This document shows, in pieces, positions 1-9,498 of a DNA stretch of 36,035 nt. Location: assembly GCA_903847585.1 (NCBI GenBank), contig CAINEC010000143.1, positions 1-36,035 of the forward strand, read 5' to 3'. Under the pieces are notes generated by a model that did no database searches, was not told the origin of the DNA, and saw nothing but the letters and a program-made list of their open reading frames with translations. Origin of the DNA: an uncultured Bacteroidota bacterium. Its GTDB lineage: Bacteria > Bacteroidota > Bacteroidia > AKYH767-A > OLB10. Every line of letters begins with the position of its first letter. Within the stretch, counting starts at the first letter, position 1. The position numbers were made by a program, and so were the translations under genes.

Positions 1-555
1 ATTAATAAATCAGGAAACAAGTGGTTAATGAAAGCCTTATTTAAGAATAATGGGAACCTGACCATAAACGAACTAGATGTTAAACTCAACCTTCAGGGCA
101 AGTCCGTTTTGTATGAACATGTATCATCATTAAATCTGTTGCCAGGCAGTTCTATTGAGTATGAATTTAACTCATCATTTGACGCTAGTGATTACTCGCC
201 CTCATATTTCTGCGTTGAAGTAACGGCAGTAGATAATTCAGCAGATTTCAATAGTCAAAACAATTCTTTCTGCTCAACGCTTAAAAAAGATTTTGAGTGT
301 TATAATTTATATCCTAATCCTGCGGCAGACTACATTAGTTTTGGAATTACTATTCCGGAAGATGATAATATTGATATTACACTTTATGATGAAAATGGAA
401 AATTATGTCTTCAAACTAGTTCCAATTTTTACAAGCAAGGATACTCGACTGTAAATTTAAATCTTAACCAGCCTTATCAGCTTTCTTCAGGAACTTATTT
501 TATCAATGTGCAATACAAAGATGAAAACAGAACACTAAAATTTGTAAAGCGATAA
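1..555 (+). CDS. T9SS-exported protein, C-terminal fragment with type A sorting domain (5' end outside window)
   Basis: The frame is open from base 1, so the ATG at 28 is probably internal and only the last 184 residues are visible. The first part (motif LFKNNGNLTINELDVKL) looks like an Ig-like/CARDB-type beta-sandwich as often found in exported Bacteroidota proteins. The last 80 or so residues form a type A T9SS sorting domain: YPNPA box, a central LYDENGK segment, then GTYFINV and a basic terminus (FVKR). By family knowledge such a tail is recognised by the type IX secretion machinery at the outer membrane and cleaved off, leaving the mature protein secreted or attached to the surface. The catalytic or binding part lies off the left edge, so the role is unknown. 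The stop codon is one base from the stop of the convergent glycosyltransferase gene. Confidence 0.85.
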   Translation: MNKSGNKWLMKALFKNNGNLTINELDVKLNLQGKSVLYEHVSSLNLLPGSSIEYEFNSSFDASDYSPSYFCVEVTAVDNSADFNSQNNSFCSTLKKDFECYNLYPNPAADYISFGITIPEDDNIDITLYDENGKLCLQTSSNFYKQGYSTVNLNLNQPYQLSSGTYFINVQYKDENRTLKFVKR

Positions 556-556
556 T

Positions 557-1456
557 CTATTTTAAAAGATAAATAAGATAATATTTAAAGATTGCTAGTG
601 TTCTTCTATTGAAAACACAAAATGGATAACGCTTAAAGGCACGGAATAAATAAAACAGACTTCTCTTTTTCTTTCCTGCCAAAGCAAGATGTAGCGAATT
701 ATAAGTGTCTGAATGCGCCAAAATTTCTCTCAAGTAAGATCCATACATTTTAACTACTGCAGGATCTTCAAAAGCATAATCAACGGCTAATTGTTTACGC
801 TTTACCAAGCGATGTTCTTCTATTTGATAAACACTTCTATCATCATGAAGAATTAAGCAAGCACAAATTTTCTTCCCTCTACGCAATCCAAAATTAGCAC
901 TTAAACGAAGCCATAACTCCCAGTCCTCTGAACCCGAAAGTGCACGATCTTCATTAAACGGAAATTGCAAAGCCTCTGCTCTTCTAATAAAAATACCTAA
1001 GCAGCTTAATGGATTACCCTTCACTAAAAAGCGAACATCTCGATTATGATAATTATGCACTAATCGATCGCTAAACTTTACATAACTTCTTATTTCGTAA
1101 GCTTGATGATAAAAAGGTATATAGTTATGTTTCCGCAAGCCGTTTAAAGCCTCTTCTAAATAGTCATCATATAGTTGATCATCAGAATCTAAAAAAGTGA
1201 CATAATCGCCAGTGGCCAATGCAACACCTGTATTACGGGCCTTTCCACGCTCACTATTTTCAATTCTAATATATTTTAGGCGATCATCCTTAATTGTCGC
1301 AATAACACTTTCAGTTTCATCAGTACTTCCATCATTTACAACAATTAGTTCGAAATTTTTGTACGATTGAAGCAAGACTGAACGAATCGCTAATAGAATA
1401 AATTCTACGCGATTGTAGGTGGGAATGATTATAGAAAATTTAATATCACGATGCAT
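557..1456 (-). CDS. Family 2 glycosyltransferase
   Basis: 299 residues, a GT-A fold family 2 enzyme that transfers a sugar from a nucleotide donor to a growing surface glycan on the cytoplasmic side. Visible motifs are IIPTYNR at about residues 10-16, NDGSTDETES at 41-50 and the metal-binding DSDD at 90-93, followed by GSEDWELWLRL, the usual acceptor-side ED motif. The C-terminus is basic and partly hydrophobic but has no clear transmembrane pair. It starts with ATG and overlaps the end of the upstream GT4 gene by 11 bp, so the two are translationally coupled. It is the last gene of the leftward polysaccharide operon. Donor and acceptor cannot be told from sequence. Confidence 0.93.
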   Translation of the reverse strand: MHRDIKFSIIIPTYNRVEFILLAIRSVLLQSYKNFELIVVNDGSTDETESVIATIKDDRLKYIRIENSERGKARNTGVALATGDYVTFLDSDDQLYDDYLEEALNGLRKHNYIPFYHQAYEIRSYVKFSDRLVHNYHNRDVRFLVKGNPLSCLGIFIRRAEALQFPFNEDRALSGSEDWELWLRLSANFGLRRGKKICACLILHDDRSVYQIEEHRLVKRKQLAVDYAFEDPAVVKMYGSYLREILAHSDTYNSLHLALAGKKKRSLFYLFRAFKRYPFCVFNRRTLAIFKYYLIYLLK

Positions 1457-2564
1457 ACAAAGCCTCCAGCGAATTAATCATTTTAATTACTTCGAATTGT
1501 TTCATAACATCATTTCGACCATTTGCAATCAACTTATTCTTTAAATCAGGATTCTCCAAAATTAATCGAATTCCATTATAAATTTCATCGGTGTTTTTAT
1601 AAACAACAACAATTGCATTTTCACGATCTCTTACAAATTCAGAAGCAATACCTGAAAGCGTAAATACACAAGGAACTCCAGCAGCAAGTGCTTCAACATA
1701 AGTTTGACCGAATGCCTCCGAATGTTCATCAATTGGCACATGTACAAATACATCAAACAATTGATATAAAGAATACAAATCCTTTTCAAATTTTATTGTA
1801 CAATACTGCTTACTTTCAAATTGGGAAAGCTGTTTAAATAATTCCTCTTGCATATCCCCTTGCGCATTGGCTAATATTATAAACGCATTAGGATAATCTT
1901 TTAAAATATTTTTGAATGCTGGAATAATATACTGAACACCTTTCCAATCTGTAAAACGAGATATGACTCCTATAACAGGCGATTTGCCTTCAGGATTATA
2001 CTTTGATTTTAATGCTAAAATATTGTCAGCATTTGTATTGAGAAATTTATTCAATTCAAATCCATGGTGAACAATCTGCACTTTTGATGCAGCTACATGC
2101 TCTCTTTTAATTAAAACATTCTCTACGTTTTTTGAAATAGCAATGATATTTGTTGCAAGAAAATTAATTAGCTTATCGTATTTAACTGCATGTGGAAAAT
2201 AATCAAAGTGATAAGTTGAATGATGTCGTGAATAAATTCTTTTTTTAATACGCATTAAATAAGCGACAGGCATTGTAGTTAAACAAGCATCAATCAAATG
2301 TACATGCAATACATCAGGTTTTATTTTCAGGAAAATTTTAAAAAGATTAAAAGCGACTTTAATATAATCTCGCTTAGAATTAAATGGGATGTAATATGAA
2401 CTTGTTCCTCGCTGCAATAAATCATTATGCATTTTGGGAACTGATGGATTAATAAAGATGAATTGCAAATCGAATTTATCTTTATTCAAATACTTATCTA
2501 CCCAGTCAAATCCTAGTGCATAATCTATTCTTGATATTACATAAACTACTTTTATTCTTCCCAT
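1446..2564 (-). CDS. Family 4 (GT-B fold) glycosyltransferase
   Basis: 372 residues, a retaining GT-B glycosyltransferase. The N-terminal half carries a Rossmann-like start (VVYVISRID) and the HVHL segment. The C-terminal half carries the donor-binding region GVISRFTDWKG and the EAFGQTYVEALAAG motif, an E-x7-E type signature of GT4 enzymes (the second glutamate binds the sugar nucleotide). It contains no membrane segment. It lies 6 bp downstream of a GT2 gene and overlaps the following GT2 by 11 bp, within a co-oriented polysaccharide operon. It probably adds one sugar of the repeat unit; the specificity is unknown. Confidence 0.93.
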   Translation of the reverse strand: MGRIKVVYVISRIDYALGFDWVDKYLNKDKFDLQFIFINPSVPKMHNDLLQRGTSSYYIPFNSKRDYIKVAFNLFKIFLKIKPDVLHVHLIDACLTTMPVAYLMRIKKRIYSRHHSTYHFDYFPHAVKYDKLINFLATNIIAISKNVENVLIKREHVAASKVQIVHHGFELNKFLNTNADNILALKSKYNPEGKSPVIGVISRFTDWKGVQYIIPAFKNILKDYPNAFIILANAQGDMQEELFKQLSQFESKQYCTIKFEKDLYSLYQLFDVFVHVPIDEHSEAFGQTYVEALAAGVPCVFTLSGIASEFVRDRENAIVVVYKNTDEIYNGIRLILENPDLKNKLIANGRNDVMKQFEVIKMINSLEALYAS

Positions 2565-2570
2565 CTTATT

Positions 2571-3461
2571 CTACTGAAAGTAATAGGTATCATGATTCTT
2601 TTTAACCATCGTTTGTATGAAGTTCAAAGGGTCGATAAAAAATGAAATTAACGCATACTTCATTGCTAATAAATAATGACCTGTTTTAAAGTAAGCACCG
2701 AATAAAATGTAATTCGATTTAGATAAAAACAACTTTCTAACTCGTTGTCGAGGTTTTATTTCTTGAAAAACATATTTGTAAAACAGTTCATTGTCCTTAA
2801 TTAATGATTCATTCAACTTATTCGACATACTTTCATTCCGAATACGATAATACAAGAAACTATTTTCGCTTCGAAGAAAATGGCCTTTAATATGCTTATC
2901 AATTTGCAGAAGAAAATACCTATCCGCTGCACTCGACAAGGTAACATCAAACTCAAGATTATTATTTATAAGATCTTGCTTTCTGAACATATATCCACTC
3001 GGACAAGTAATGATATCCGAATGATAAAGTAAGATTTCGTTTTGCAAATCATTACATGCAGATTTCATCTTTGCACCAATCAACTCCCCACGTTCATTTA
3101 TTTTCTGCACCCATCCAGTCACAAAACTAAAAAACGGATTTTTTATCAGGAATGTAATACGCTCCATAATAAAATCAACAGGCATAAAGTCATCAGAATC
3201 AAAAAAAATCACATAATCACCATTCGCATTTTCAAGTCCGAAATTTCGGGTAGCACTAACGCCTTGGTTAGCTCTATTGAAAAGCTTAACGCGAGAATCA
3301 TTAATCGATTCAACAACTGAAATTGTATTATCAGTCGACCCATCGTTCACAATCAATATTTCAAAATTTGAATACGATTGTTGCAAAACAGAATTAACCG
3401 TCTCAAGAATAAAACCTGAGGCGTTATAGGTAGGAATAATGACAGAAACTATATCATTCAT
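2571..3461 (-). CDS. Family 2 glycosyltransferase
   Basis: 296 residues from the ATG at 3461. An in-frame TTG nine bases upstream would add three residues, but the ATG gives the usual short lead before VSVIIPTYN and is preferred. GT-A motifs are IIPTYNASG near residues 8-16, NDGSTDN at 39-45 and the metal-binding DSDD at 88-91. It is a paralogue in design of the 557-1456 gene, but its C-terminal half differs, implying a different acceptor or donor. A sequence matching the Bacteroidota -7 consensus (TATTTTTG on the minus strand, 3480-3473) sits just upstream in the widest gap of the operon (36 bp). It could be an internal promoter or AT-rich chance. Confidence 0.92.
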   Translation of the reverse strand: MNDIVSVIIPTYNASGFILETVNSVLQQSYSNFEILIVNDGSTDNTISVVESINDSRVKLFNRANQGVSATRNFGLENANGDYVIFFDSDDFMPVDFIMERITFLIKNPFFSFVTGWVQKINERGELIGAKMKSACNDLQNEILLYHSDIITCPSGYMFRKQDLINNNLEFDVTLSSAADRYFLLQIDKHIKGHFLRSENSFLYYRIRNESMSNKLNESLIKDNELFYKYVFQEIKPRQRVRKLFLSKSNYILFGAYFKTGHYLLAMKYALISFFIDPLNFIQTMVKKNHDTYYFQ

Positions 3462-3497
3462 AATTATCAACTCAAAAATAGAGAAATAAAAGGAATG

Positions 3498-4772
3498 TTA
3501 AAGATTGGAAATAAGCTCAGCCAACAACATTGCCTGGTTTTCCCTCGAATAAAACTTGATTGCTGATTCATTTCTGTTTTCCAGCAAGGCCTTTTGGTTT
3601 TCCCATGAAGAATACCAACTGTTTAATTGCTCAGCAAATTCCTCCGGTGAAAAAACAGATATACCTGAATTAGTATTTGATAATAAATCATCAATTATAT
3701 CACGATCTCCGGGAGCAATGAGAATAGGATTACCACTTGCAATATAATCGAATATTTTAGTTGAAATAATCCCTTTGGTGCCTAACCAACCCGGATAAGA
3801 TAAAACCGTTGCTTTTTTTGTTTCACGAATAGCATCTTCCTTTGATACCCTATCGGTGATGGTTAAGAAATTGGCAGGTAAATGATCTTTCACAAATTGA
3901 CTAATCGACGGAATTACATTTAATCCAATAAAACGTAATTCAACTTTATCGGCTGATTTATCTGTCAAAAACAACTTTAAGCCTTCAACCATTACATTAA
4001 TATTCTGCTCAGGATAAATACTACCTACAACCGAAAAAATAAACTTGTCCGATTTTTCTTCAGCAATTTGATCAAATAAATATTCTTCATACCCATTATA
4101 AACTACATCGATTGGCCCGTTATAACTTTTAACAAGAACATCACAAAATGAAGGAGTAATTACAGAAACACGTGCTGCATTTTTCATCCAACGTTTAAAA
4201 TGAAAAGAATATACTTTGTCCCAAAATTTTTGTTGTAAACCCGGACGATAATCATTCGTCAACATCATATTGTTCCAAAGATCTCTTACATCAACAATCA
4301 CCTTAATGTTCTGCTCGTGAAACAAGTCGACCATCTGTAGCATATTGAACGGAGGGACTGTTATAATCGCCACATCATATTTGTTTTCCTTCAGATGATT
4401 AACAATAAAATCTTTAAAAGTTAACGTACCATCAATCTCAGTATTTAACTTTCCTATTAAGGCCATGATGAAAAAATACAATTTACCAAACAACCTTACC
4501 AAACTATTTTTCTTTGAAAAAAAAGCACTTAGTTTATTTCTTCGCGATGGCAAATAAAAAACACGGTAATGATCAAACTGACTTTCTTTTAAAGGTGATG
4601 TATTCGGACGAATAAATTCCTCCCAGGTGTTTTCATTGCCAGTCCAATGACGTGTTATGATAGTTGTATTAATTCCTTTTTTATGAAAATTGGTAGCCCA
4701 ACTAAATGGTCGCCATGCAGGAGCTCCTGTATTAGGTGGAAAATAATAGGAAACTACAAGGACATTTTTCAT
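3498..4772 (-). CDS. Family 4 glycosyltransferase (WbuB-like)
   Basis: 424 residues. The N-terminus VLVVSYYFPPNTGAPAWRP is typical of the WbuB-like GT4 group, which begins with an SxYFPP acceptor-loop motif. The C-terminal Rossmann domain holds the donor site (FSVVGSIYPEQ; TKIFDYIASGNPIL). The second segment lacks the canonical E-x7-E but keeps the KxFDYxASGxP form used by this subgroup. There is one hydrophobic stretch around residues 95-112 (YFFIMALIG), which may be a membrane-associating helix. Its ATG overlaps the stop of the upstream asnB-like gene by four bases (ATGA), a coupled arrangement. It probably makes one linkage of the surface polysaccharide repeat. Confidence 0.92.
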   Translation of the reverse strand: MKNVLVVSYYFPPNTGAPAWRPFSWATNFHKKGINTTIITRHWTGNENTWEEFIRPNTSPLKESQFDHYRVFYLPSRRNKLSAFFSKKNSLVRLFGKLYFFIMALIGKLNTEIDGTLTFKDFIVNHLKENKYDVAIITVPPFNMLQMVDLFHEQNIKVIVDVRDLWNNMMLTNDYRPGLQQKFWDKVYSFHFKRWMKNAARVSVITPSFCDVLVKSYNGPIDVVYNGYEEYLFDQIAEEKSDKFIFSVVGSIYPEQNINVMVEGLKLFLTDKSADKVELRFIGLNVIPSISQFVKDHLPANFLTITDRVSKEDAIRETKKATVLSYPGWLGTKGIISTKIFDYIASGNPILIAPGDRDIIDDLLSNTNSGISVFSPEEFAEQLNSWYSSWENQKALLENRNESAIKFYSRENQAMLLAELISNL

Positions 4773-6475
4773 TCAGCGAATGATTTTATAAAATAGTACG
4801 CGACTAAATTTCGATAATCATTTTTACTAGGTTGGTAACCATTATCTGATAAATTACTTCTTGAATTACGAACCTCTCCGCGTACTAAATCTGTTTCCAT
4901 CCAAGAATTTTGAGGAGGAGCAAATCCAATTTTATCAGTTCGATTGTAGACTGATTCAGGCAATACATTTTTCATGCTCTCTCTCAAAATGAATTTTGTT
5001 TTACCCTGACTATAAACATGCGTCATTGGTAAAGAAAAAACATACTCCACTAAGTGATGATCAAGAAAAGGCAATCGCACCTCAATAGAATTTGCCATTG
5101 AGTTTCTATCGGCATAACGAAGCAACTCGTTTAATTTATTTTCGGTATAATATTTTAAAATCTGCTTTAACGAATGTCCGTATTTAAACACATCTCTTTT
5201 TTTACCAAATAATTTTAGCAAAGGATCAATTAAAAATGCATAACCGATTGACTTATCCTTTCCATAATGTTTTTTAAAGTGATTACGCTCTTCGAAGAAT
5301 TTTTTAAAGTTGCCTTTATGATAATGCTCCCACAATGCATAATATTTTAACTCATCATATCCGGCAAGGTATTCATCTGCACCCTGACCGTCTAATAACA
5401 CCTTCACACCTTTTGTGCGAGGCAACTTCATTACACACCATTGCGCAAAAACAGATGCTGATCCTGGGGGATATTCATGATGCCAAATCATTTTCTCTAG
5501 TTCCTTTAAAAATGTTGATGGATCAGGCCATACTTCATTATTGGAATAAGATGTTTTACTCGATACATCAGCAATCCATTTCCCCTCATCTAACTCGCTC
5601 TTAAAACGAGCTGAGAATGTTTGCATGTTTTCTACATTCAATTCCTTCAAACTACAAACAATAGAAGAAGAATCTAATCCGCCAGACAAACTACTTCCAA
5701 CAGGAACATCACTTCGCAGTCGCAATTGAATAGACTTGTTAAATAGCGTTTGAAACTTTGTTTTACTTTCCGTGAATGAAACATTATCCTCTTTCAATTC
5801 AATGTTCCAGTATTTTTTCTTTTCAAACTTATCTTTTGAAACGATTAAATAGGTAGCTGGCTCTAATGCATAAACATCCTTAAAAAAAGTAATTGAATTA
5901 TCAATTACCAATTTTTCGTCGAGATAATTTTGTAATACCTGTTGGTCTATAGTTATTCCTGACAGATATGCTTTAATCGATTTTATTTCAGAAGCAAAAG
6001 CAAAAACATCATTCGATTTAAAATAGTGAAATGGTTTTTCTCCGAATCGATCACGTGCACAAAACAACTCCTGCTTTTGATTATCCCAAATCGCAAATGC
6101 AAACATTCCATTGAAATGATTCAAACATTTAACTCCCCAATGTATATACGATTGCAAAAGCACTTCGGTATCAGAATTCGTTTTAAAACTAACGCCGTGG
6201 GCTATGAGTTCATTTCTTATTTCAATATAATTATAAATTTCACCATTGAATGCAATGACAACATTTTGATCATCACTAATCATAGGTTGTGCTGCTGCAT
6301 CTGATAAATCAATAATGGAAAGTCGACGGTGCAAAAGGGCAACAGTAGCATTTGAGTTATACCAAGCACCTTCCCCATCAGGTCCTCTATGCGCCATCAC
6401 ATCACACATTAGTTGAGCTTTTGTTGCATCAACCTTTAGTTCATTAAACTGAAATACCCCTGCTATTCCGCACAT
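4769..6475 (-). CDS. asnB: AsnB-type glutamine-dependent amidotransferase / asparagine synthase (copy 1)
   Basis: 568 residues with both AsnB domains. The class II glutaminase begins MCGIAGVF, so Cys2 becomes the N-terminal nucleophile; RGPDGEG, HRRLSIID and FNGEIYN follow. The synthetase domain carries the ATP-pyrophosphatase P-loop SLSGGLDSSS, then DGQGADEYLAGYDEL and the late motif SIEVRLPFLDHH. AsnB uses glutamine nitrogen and ATP to amidate a carboxylate, classically aspartate. In surface-polysaccharide clusters relatives are thought to amidate uronic-acid sugars, which fits a gene embedded among glycosyltransferases; this is inference. It is followed by a GT4 with a 4-bp overlap. DGQGADE replaces the more common SGEGGDE, so it is not a close duplicate of the second copy at 11919. 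Confidence 0.92.
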   Translation of the reverse strand: MCGIAGVFQFNELKVDATKAQLMCDVMAHRGPDGEGAWYNSNATVALLHRRLSIIDLSDAAAQPMISDDQNVVIAFNGEIYNYIEIRNELIAHGVSFKTNSDTEVLLQSYIHWGVKCLNHFNGMFAFAIWDNQKQELFCARDRFGEKPFHYFKSNDVFAFASEIKSIKAYLSGITIDQQVLQNYLDEKLVIDNSITFFKDVYALEPATYLIVSKDKFEKKKYWNIELKEDNVSFTESKTKFQTLFNKSIQLRLRSDVPVGSSLSGGLDSSSIVCSLKELNVENMQTFSARFKSELDEGKWIADVSSKTSYSNNEVWPDPSTFLKELEKMIWHHEYPPGSASVFAQWCVMKLPRTKGVKVLLDGQGADEYLAGYDELKYYALWEHYHKGNFKKFFEERNHFKKHYGKDKSIGYAFLIDPLLKLFGKKRDVFKYGHSLKQILKYYTENKLNELLRYADRNSMANSIEVRLPFLDHHLVEYVFSLPMTHVYSQGKTKFILRESMKNVLPESVYNRTDKIGFAPPQNSWMETDLVRGEVRNSRSNLSDNGYQPSKNDYRNLVAYYFIKSFAE

Positions 6476-6481
6476 AATAAA

Positions 6482-7000
6482 TCAATCAGCTTTTTCGATT
6501 TGCTTAATCACTTTTGCTGGTACTCCAGCAATAATAACATTTGATGGAAATGATTTAGTTACAACTGCATTTGCACCAACTACCACATTATCGCCTAATT
6601 CAACACCCGCAGTTATTACCACACCATTACCTAACCAACAATTCTTTCCTATTTTAATAGAACCGGTAGTATATTCCTTTAAATTTCCAGGAACATGATT
6701 AGCCGTTTGAAGACAAATATTATAGGCCCAAATAGTACCGCTTCCAACCTCGATGGTTGTATTATCAAAGGCTGCAATATAAGCACCGCCACTTGCTAAA
6801 AGATTCATTGCAACTGAATCATCTTCGAATCGAATATTTTTCCAACCAGAAATTTTGTTAGTGTAATTAACTAAAAAAGGAATATCAGCATTCACACGAA
6901 ATACGCGCTGAATTATCCAACAAAGAAATAAATAACCTAAACTAAAAGTAGTGTAATAGGACTTTCCAAATAAACGGTATAAACGACGCATAATACCCAT
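6482..7000 (-). CDS. Hexapeptide-repeat (left-handed beta-helix) acyltransferase
   Basis: 172 residues. The C-terminal two thirds show irregular hexapeptide repeats (GSIKIGKNCWLGNGVVITAG, then VELGDNVVVGANAVVTK), ending with IAGVPAKVIKQI, the classic terminus of WcaF/CysE/NodL-like O-acetyltransferases. A histidine in QTANHVPG at about residues 80-87 is a candidate catalytic base. The basic N-terminus has one hydrophobic stretch (FSLGYLFLCWIIQ) that may associate with the membrane. By family it transfers an acetyl (or other acyl) group from a CoA donor to a sugar hydroxyl or amine. Its position in the operon points to acetylation of the polysaccharide or a sugar precursor. It is separated by 6 bp from the downstream asnB gene and by 1 bp from the upstream flippase stop. 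Confidence 0.9.
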   Translation of the reverse strand: MGIMRRLYRLFGKSYYTTFSLGYLFLCWIIQRVFRVNADIPFLVNYTNKISGWKNIRFEDDSVAMNLLASGGAYIAAFDNTTIEVGSGTIWAYNICLQTANHVPGNLKEYTTGSIKIGKNCWLGNGVVITAGVELGDNVVVGANAVVTKSFPSNVIIAGVPAKVIKQIEKAD

Positions 7001-7001
7001 A

Positions 7002-8465
7002 TCAAATTCTATTTAACACTTTAAATTTATTCTTTAAGAAATTAGCCAATGAATCAGGAATTAAATTGAATTTAAAACCTCCTAAAATTATAAAAAGAAA
7101 ATAAACAGGCGCCGAAAAAATGATAAACCAAACAGAATTAAAGTATAGCAGGTTAACCGAATAAATAATTGTCGCTAAAACTGCTGCTAGTCCTACAATC
7201 TTTCCAATCAATACTACATCAAACAAATCATAAAAACTACATTCCAGAATTTTTATTGATTTCCAAAGTAGAAGTAATGCAAACGAGCTTAAACTAATGA
7301 TAAAAGCACATGCAGCACCATTGATTCCAAAGTAAGTTATTAGTGTATAATTTAAAACGAGGTTCAAAATAGAGACAAACAATACTGATCTAAAAATAAA
7401 CTTGCTGTTTTTACTAATGATGATAATATCTTGATAATCATTTACTCGAATCAACAACGATAAATTAAATATCATAAAGATTACAATACTTGCAGAGTAA
7501 CTTTTAGACAAATAGGCAGACACTAATGGCTCTGCAAAAAAGAATAAAAATATCAGAACAGGATAAACAAAAAATATGGTTCCAGAGATAGCAATTCGCT
7601 TTAACCGGATAATTTCTTTTAGATTATTATCACTAAACAACTTGGCAATTTCAGGCATCACAATAGCCGTAACAGAACCATACAAACCTGCAACAAACGG
7701 TACTTCCACCGCTCCTGCTCGGTAGAAAGCATATGCAGTAGTGGTAAGCATAGCCGAAACCATGACACCATCTAAGTAAACAAGGGACTTTTCAATGAGC
7801 GAAGAAATGGCTAACGGCGAAGCCATAACGAACATATTCTTTGCTAGACTCTTGTCGAAATAACTAAAACTTAGTACCTCTTTTGGGACTTGCGTTAAAA
7901 AGGCAATTAACTGGATTAGACTAACTATACTCAATCCTATCATCAATACTTCCAAAGAATGCATAAAATGAATCGCATAAAACATCGATGCCACCTTTAG
8001 AATATTTGTTGATACTAAAATAGCGACTGTGTTTTGCACGCGATTGAAAAATATCAATACCGAAATTAAGATTGGAGCAATCACTTGCGCGAATAAATTC
8101 AATACAGAGAACGAGAGTAACTTAAAGAGCAAATCATTATCGAATGCAGAACCTACAATAGGAATACTTGCAAACATCACAATGCAACTTAATAACGACA
8201 TGCCCAGCGAAAATTTCGCGATGGTAGAAAACACCACTTTAGGATCATACTCTTCGTTAGCAAAATAAATATTAGCAATTTGATTTAAATTGAAAGTAAA
8301 AAATCCTTGTAGGATAGTTACAATCATCAATACCTGACCATAGGTACCATAATCATCAAAAGATAATGAACGAACAAGGTATGGTAGCGTCAGGAAATTG
8401 ATTAGAATATTAATTCCATTACCAATGGCAACAACAATCACTTTAAACGATCGATTACTTTGCAT
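7002..8465 (-). CDS. Polysaccharide flippase, Wzx/MATE-like (Polysacc_synt family)
   Basis: 487 residues, almost entirely hydrophobic with roughly 12-14 predicted membrane spans and short charged loops. The start (FKVIVVAIGNGINILINFLTLPYLVRSL, then YGTYGQVLMIV) is the hallmark N-terminus of Wzx/RfbX flippases. By family it moves undecaprenyl-linked oligosaccharide units from the cytoplasmic to the periplasmic face of the inner membrane. The length is normal. Its start overlaps the end of the upstream methyltransferase gene by 11 bp. Its presence makes a Wzx/Wzy-type assembly pathway the best reading of the cluster, rather than an ABC-transporter pathway, since no transporter ATPase is seen here. 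Confidence 0.92.
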   Translation of the reverse strand: MQSNRSFKVIVVAIGNGINILINFLTLPYLVRSLSFDDYGTYGQVLMIVTILQGFFTFNLNQIANIYFANEEYDPKVVFSTIAKFSLGMSLLSCIVMFASIPIVGSAFDNDLLFKLLSFSVLNLFAQVIAPILISVLIFFNRVQNTVAILVSTNILKVASMFYAIHFMHSLEVLMIGLSIVSLIQLIAFLTQVPKEVLSFSYFDKSLAKNMFVMASPLAISSLIEKSLVYLDGVMVSAMLTTTAYAFYRAGAVEVPFVAGLYGSVTAIVMPEIAKLFSDNNLKEIIRLKRIAISGTIFFVYPVLIFLFFFAEPLVSAYLSKSYSASIVIFMIFNLSLLIRVNDYQDIIIISKNSKFIFRSVLFVSILNLVLNYTLITYFGINGAACAFIISLSSFALLLLWKSIKILECSFYDLFDVVLIGKIVGLAAVLATIIYSVNLLYFNSVWFIIFSAPVYFLFIILGGFKFNLIPDSLANFLKNKFKVLNRI

Positions 8466-9396
8466 TTGTAGTTGACTTATTGGAAGTAGCGATGATTACA
8501 GTATTAATTCCTAAAGTTCGAATAATTGGTAACTTACCCATCTGAAGTTCCAGCTTTCGAGAGCCCTGATGAATTTTAGCTGACAAAATTGGGAACACAG
8601 GTCCGACTAACGGCAACAACGGATTTAATTGTGTTGTCGATTGATGAATGACATTAAACTTGCCTCCCATTAAAACCTTATTTCTCCATCGTGTACACCC
8701 CCACTCTTTCCATTCATTTAAAAAATGATTTGAATATCCATGAGGCGGTGGAAATGGGAAAGACCTCAAAATTGAAGGACCACTTTCTTTATTATTTGAG
8801 GTTGTCGCTTCATTATTCAGTACAACAGGATTCTTTGCAAATAATTTAGCAACACGATTCAAAGATGCCTTCAGCAAATACGAGTAAAATGAAATAAATG
8901 CATACAGTTTTTCAAAACGTACAGGAACAATACAAACATGATATCCTCCAGGTTTAAGCACACGATAAATTTCATTAAGTGCTTTTTGCTGATTGGGAAT
9001 ATGCTCTAGAACATGACTTGAAAACACCATATCCATAGATGAATCCTCGAAAGGCAATTCCTCTGCAGAGCATGGCACCAACTTAACATTATCTATTTCG
9101 AGATGTTTGTGAAGTTCAGCTGCAGCAGCCATTCCAGGGGCATGATCAACTACACTCTCATTGGGCAAATCAGTAGCCACCACCGACTTGCTGATTTTTG
9201 CGAGCATAGCACTCTGATAACCAATACCACATCCTAACTCAAGAATGCGAAGGTCTTTTGTTTCAGGCATCAAGTCTACATAACTCTGCATTTCCAATGC
9301 TCTTCTATGAAAATAGGATGGCCATCGTTCTAATTCAGAACAATTTGCTTTACAAAAACGATAGATTGATTCGATTTTATCCTTTTTAGATTGCAT
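8455..9396 (-). CDS. SAM-dependent methyltransferase, class I
   Basis: 313 residues. The SAM-binding motif I is ILELGCGIGYQS at about residues 49-60, with an acidic end to the next strand (VVATDLP). The segment SSHVLEHIPNQQKALNEI and the post-motif RVLKPGGYH identify a Methyltransf_11-like domain. The region after about residue 165 is an extra C-terminal portion of unknown fold that probably recognises the substrate. It is the first gene of the leftward operon, so it could methylate a sugar or the glycan chain; a role in lipid or quinone metabolism cannot be excluded by sequence. A 102-bp divergent region separates it from the rightward GT2 gene; no exact -7 box is seen for this direction. 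Confidence 0.88.
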   Translation of the reverse strand: MQSKKDKIESIYRFCKANCSELERWPSYFHRRALEMQSYVDLMPETKDLRILELGCGIGYQSAMLAKISKSVVATDLPNESVVDHAPGMAAAAELHKHLEIDNVKLVPCSAEELPFEDSSMDMVFSSHVLEHIPNQQKALNEIYRVLKPGGYHVCIVPVRFEKLYAFISFYSYLLKASLNRVAKLFAKNPVVLNNEATTSNNKESGPSILRSFPFPPPHGYSNHFLNEWKEWGCTRWRNKVLMGGKFNVIHQSTTQLNPLLPLVGPVFPILSAKIHQGSRKLELQMGKLPIIRTLGINTVIIATSNKSTTNAK

Positions 9397-9466
9397 ACTC
9401 AGCCAGTCCCAAAGATGATTCTTTTTATCAAAATAATGAAATCCTGAAGCAAATTAAGTAATTAAA

Positions 9467-9474
9467 TAATTTTG
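9467..9474 (+). promoter_or_regulatory. Putative -7 box (TAnnTTTG class) for the rightward polysaccharide genes
   Basis: TAATTTTG fits the Bacteroidota housekeeping -7 consensus TAnnTTTG and lies 24 bases before the ATG at 9499, inside the divergent gap between the two arms of the cluster. No clear TTG at the -33 position is seen, so the assignment rests on the -7 match and placement. Confidence 0.45.
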
Positions 9475-9498
9475 TATGTTTGAAATGACATTTCAAGA

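Noticed and set aside
3042-3320. 92-residue open frame on the plus strand inside the GT2 gene
   Set aside because: It lies antisense to a clear glycosyltransferase, has a composition rich in H, I and T like a reverse-frame shadow, and shows no motif.
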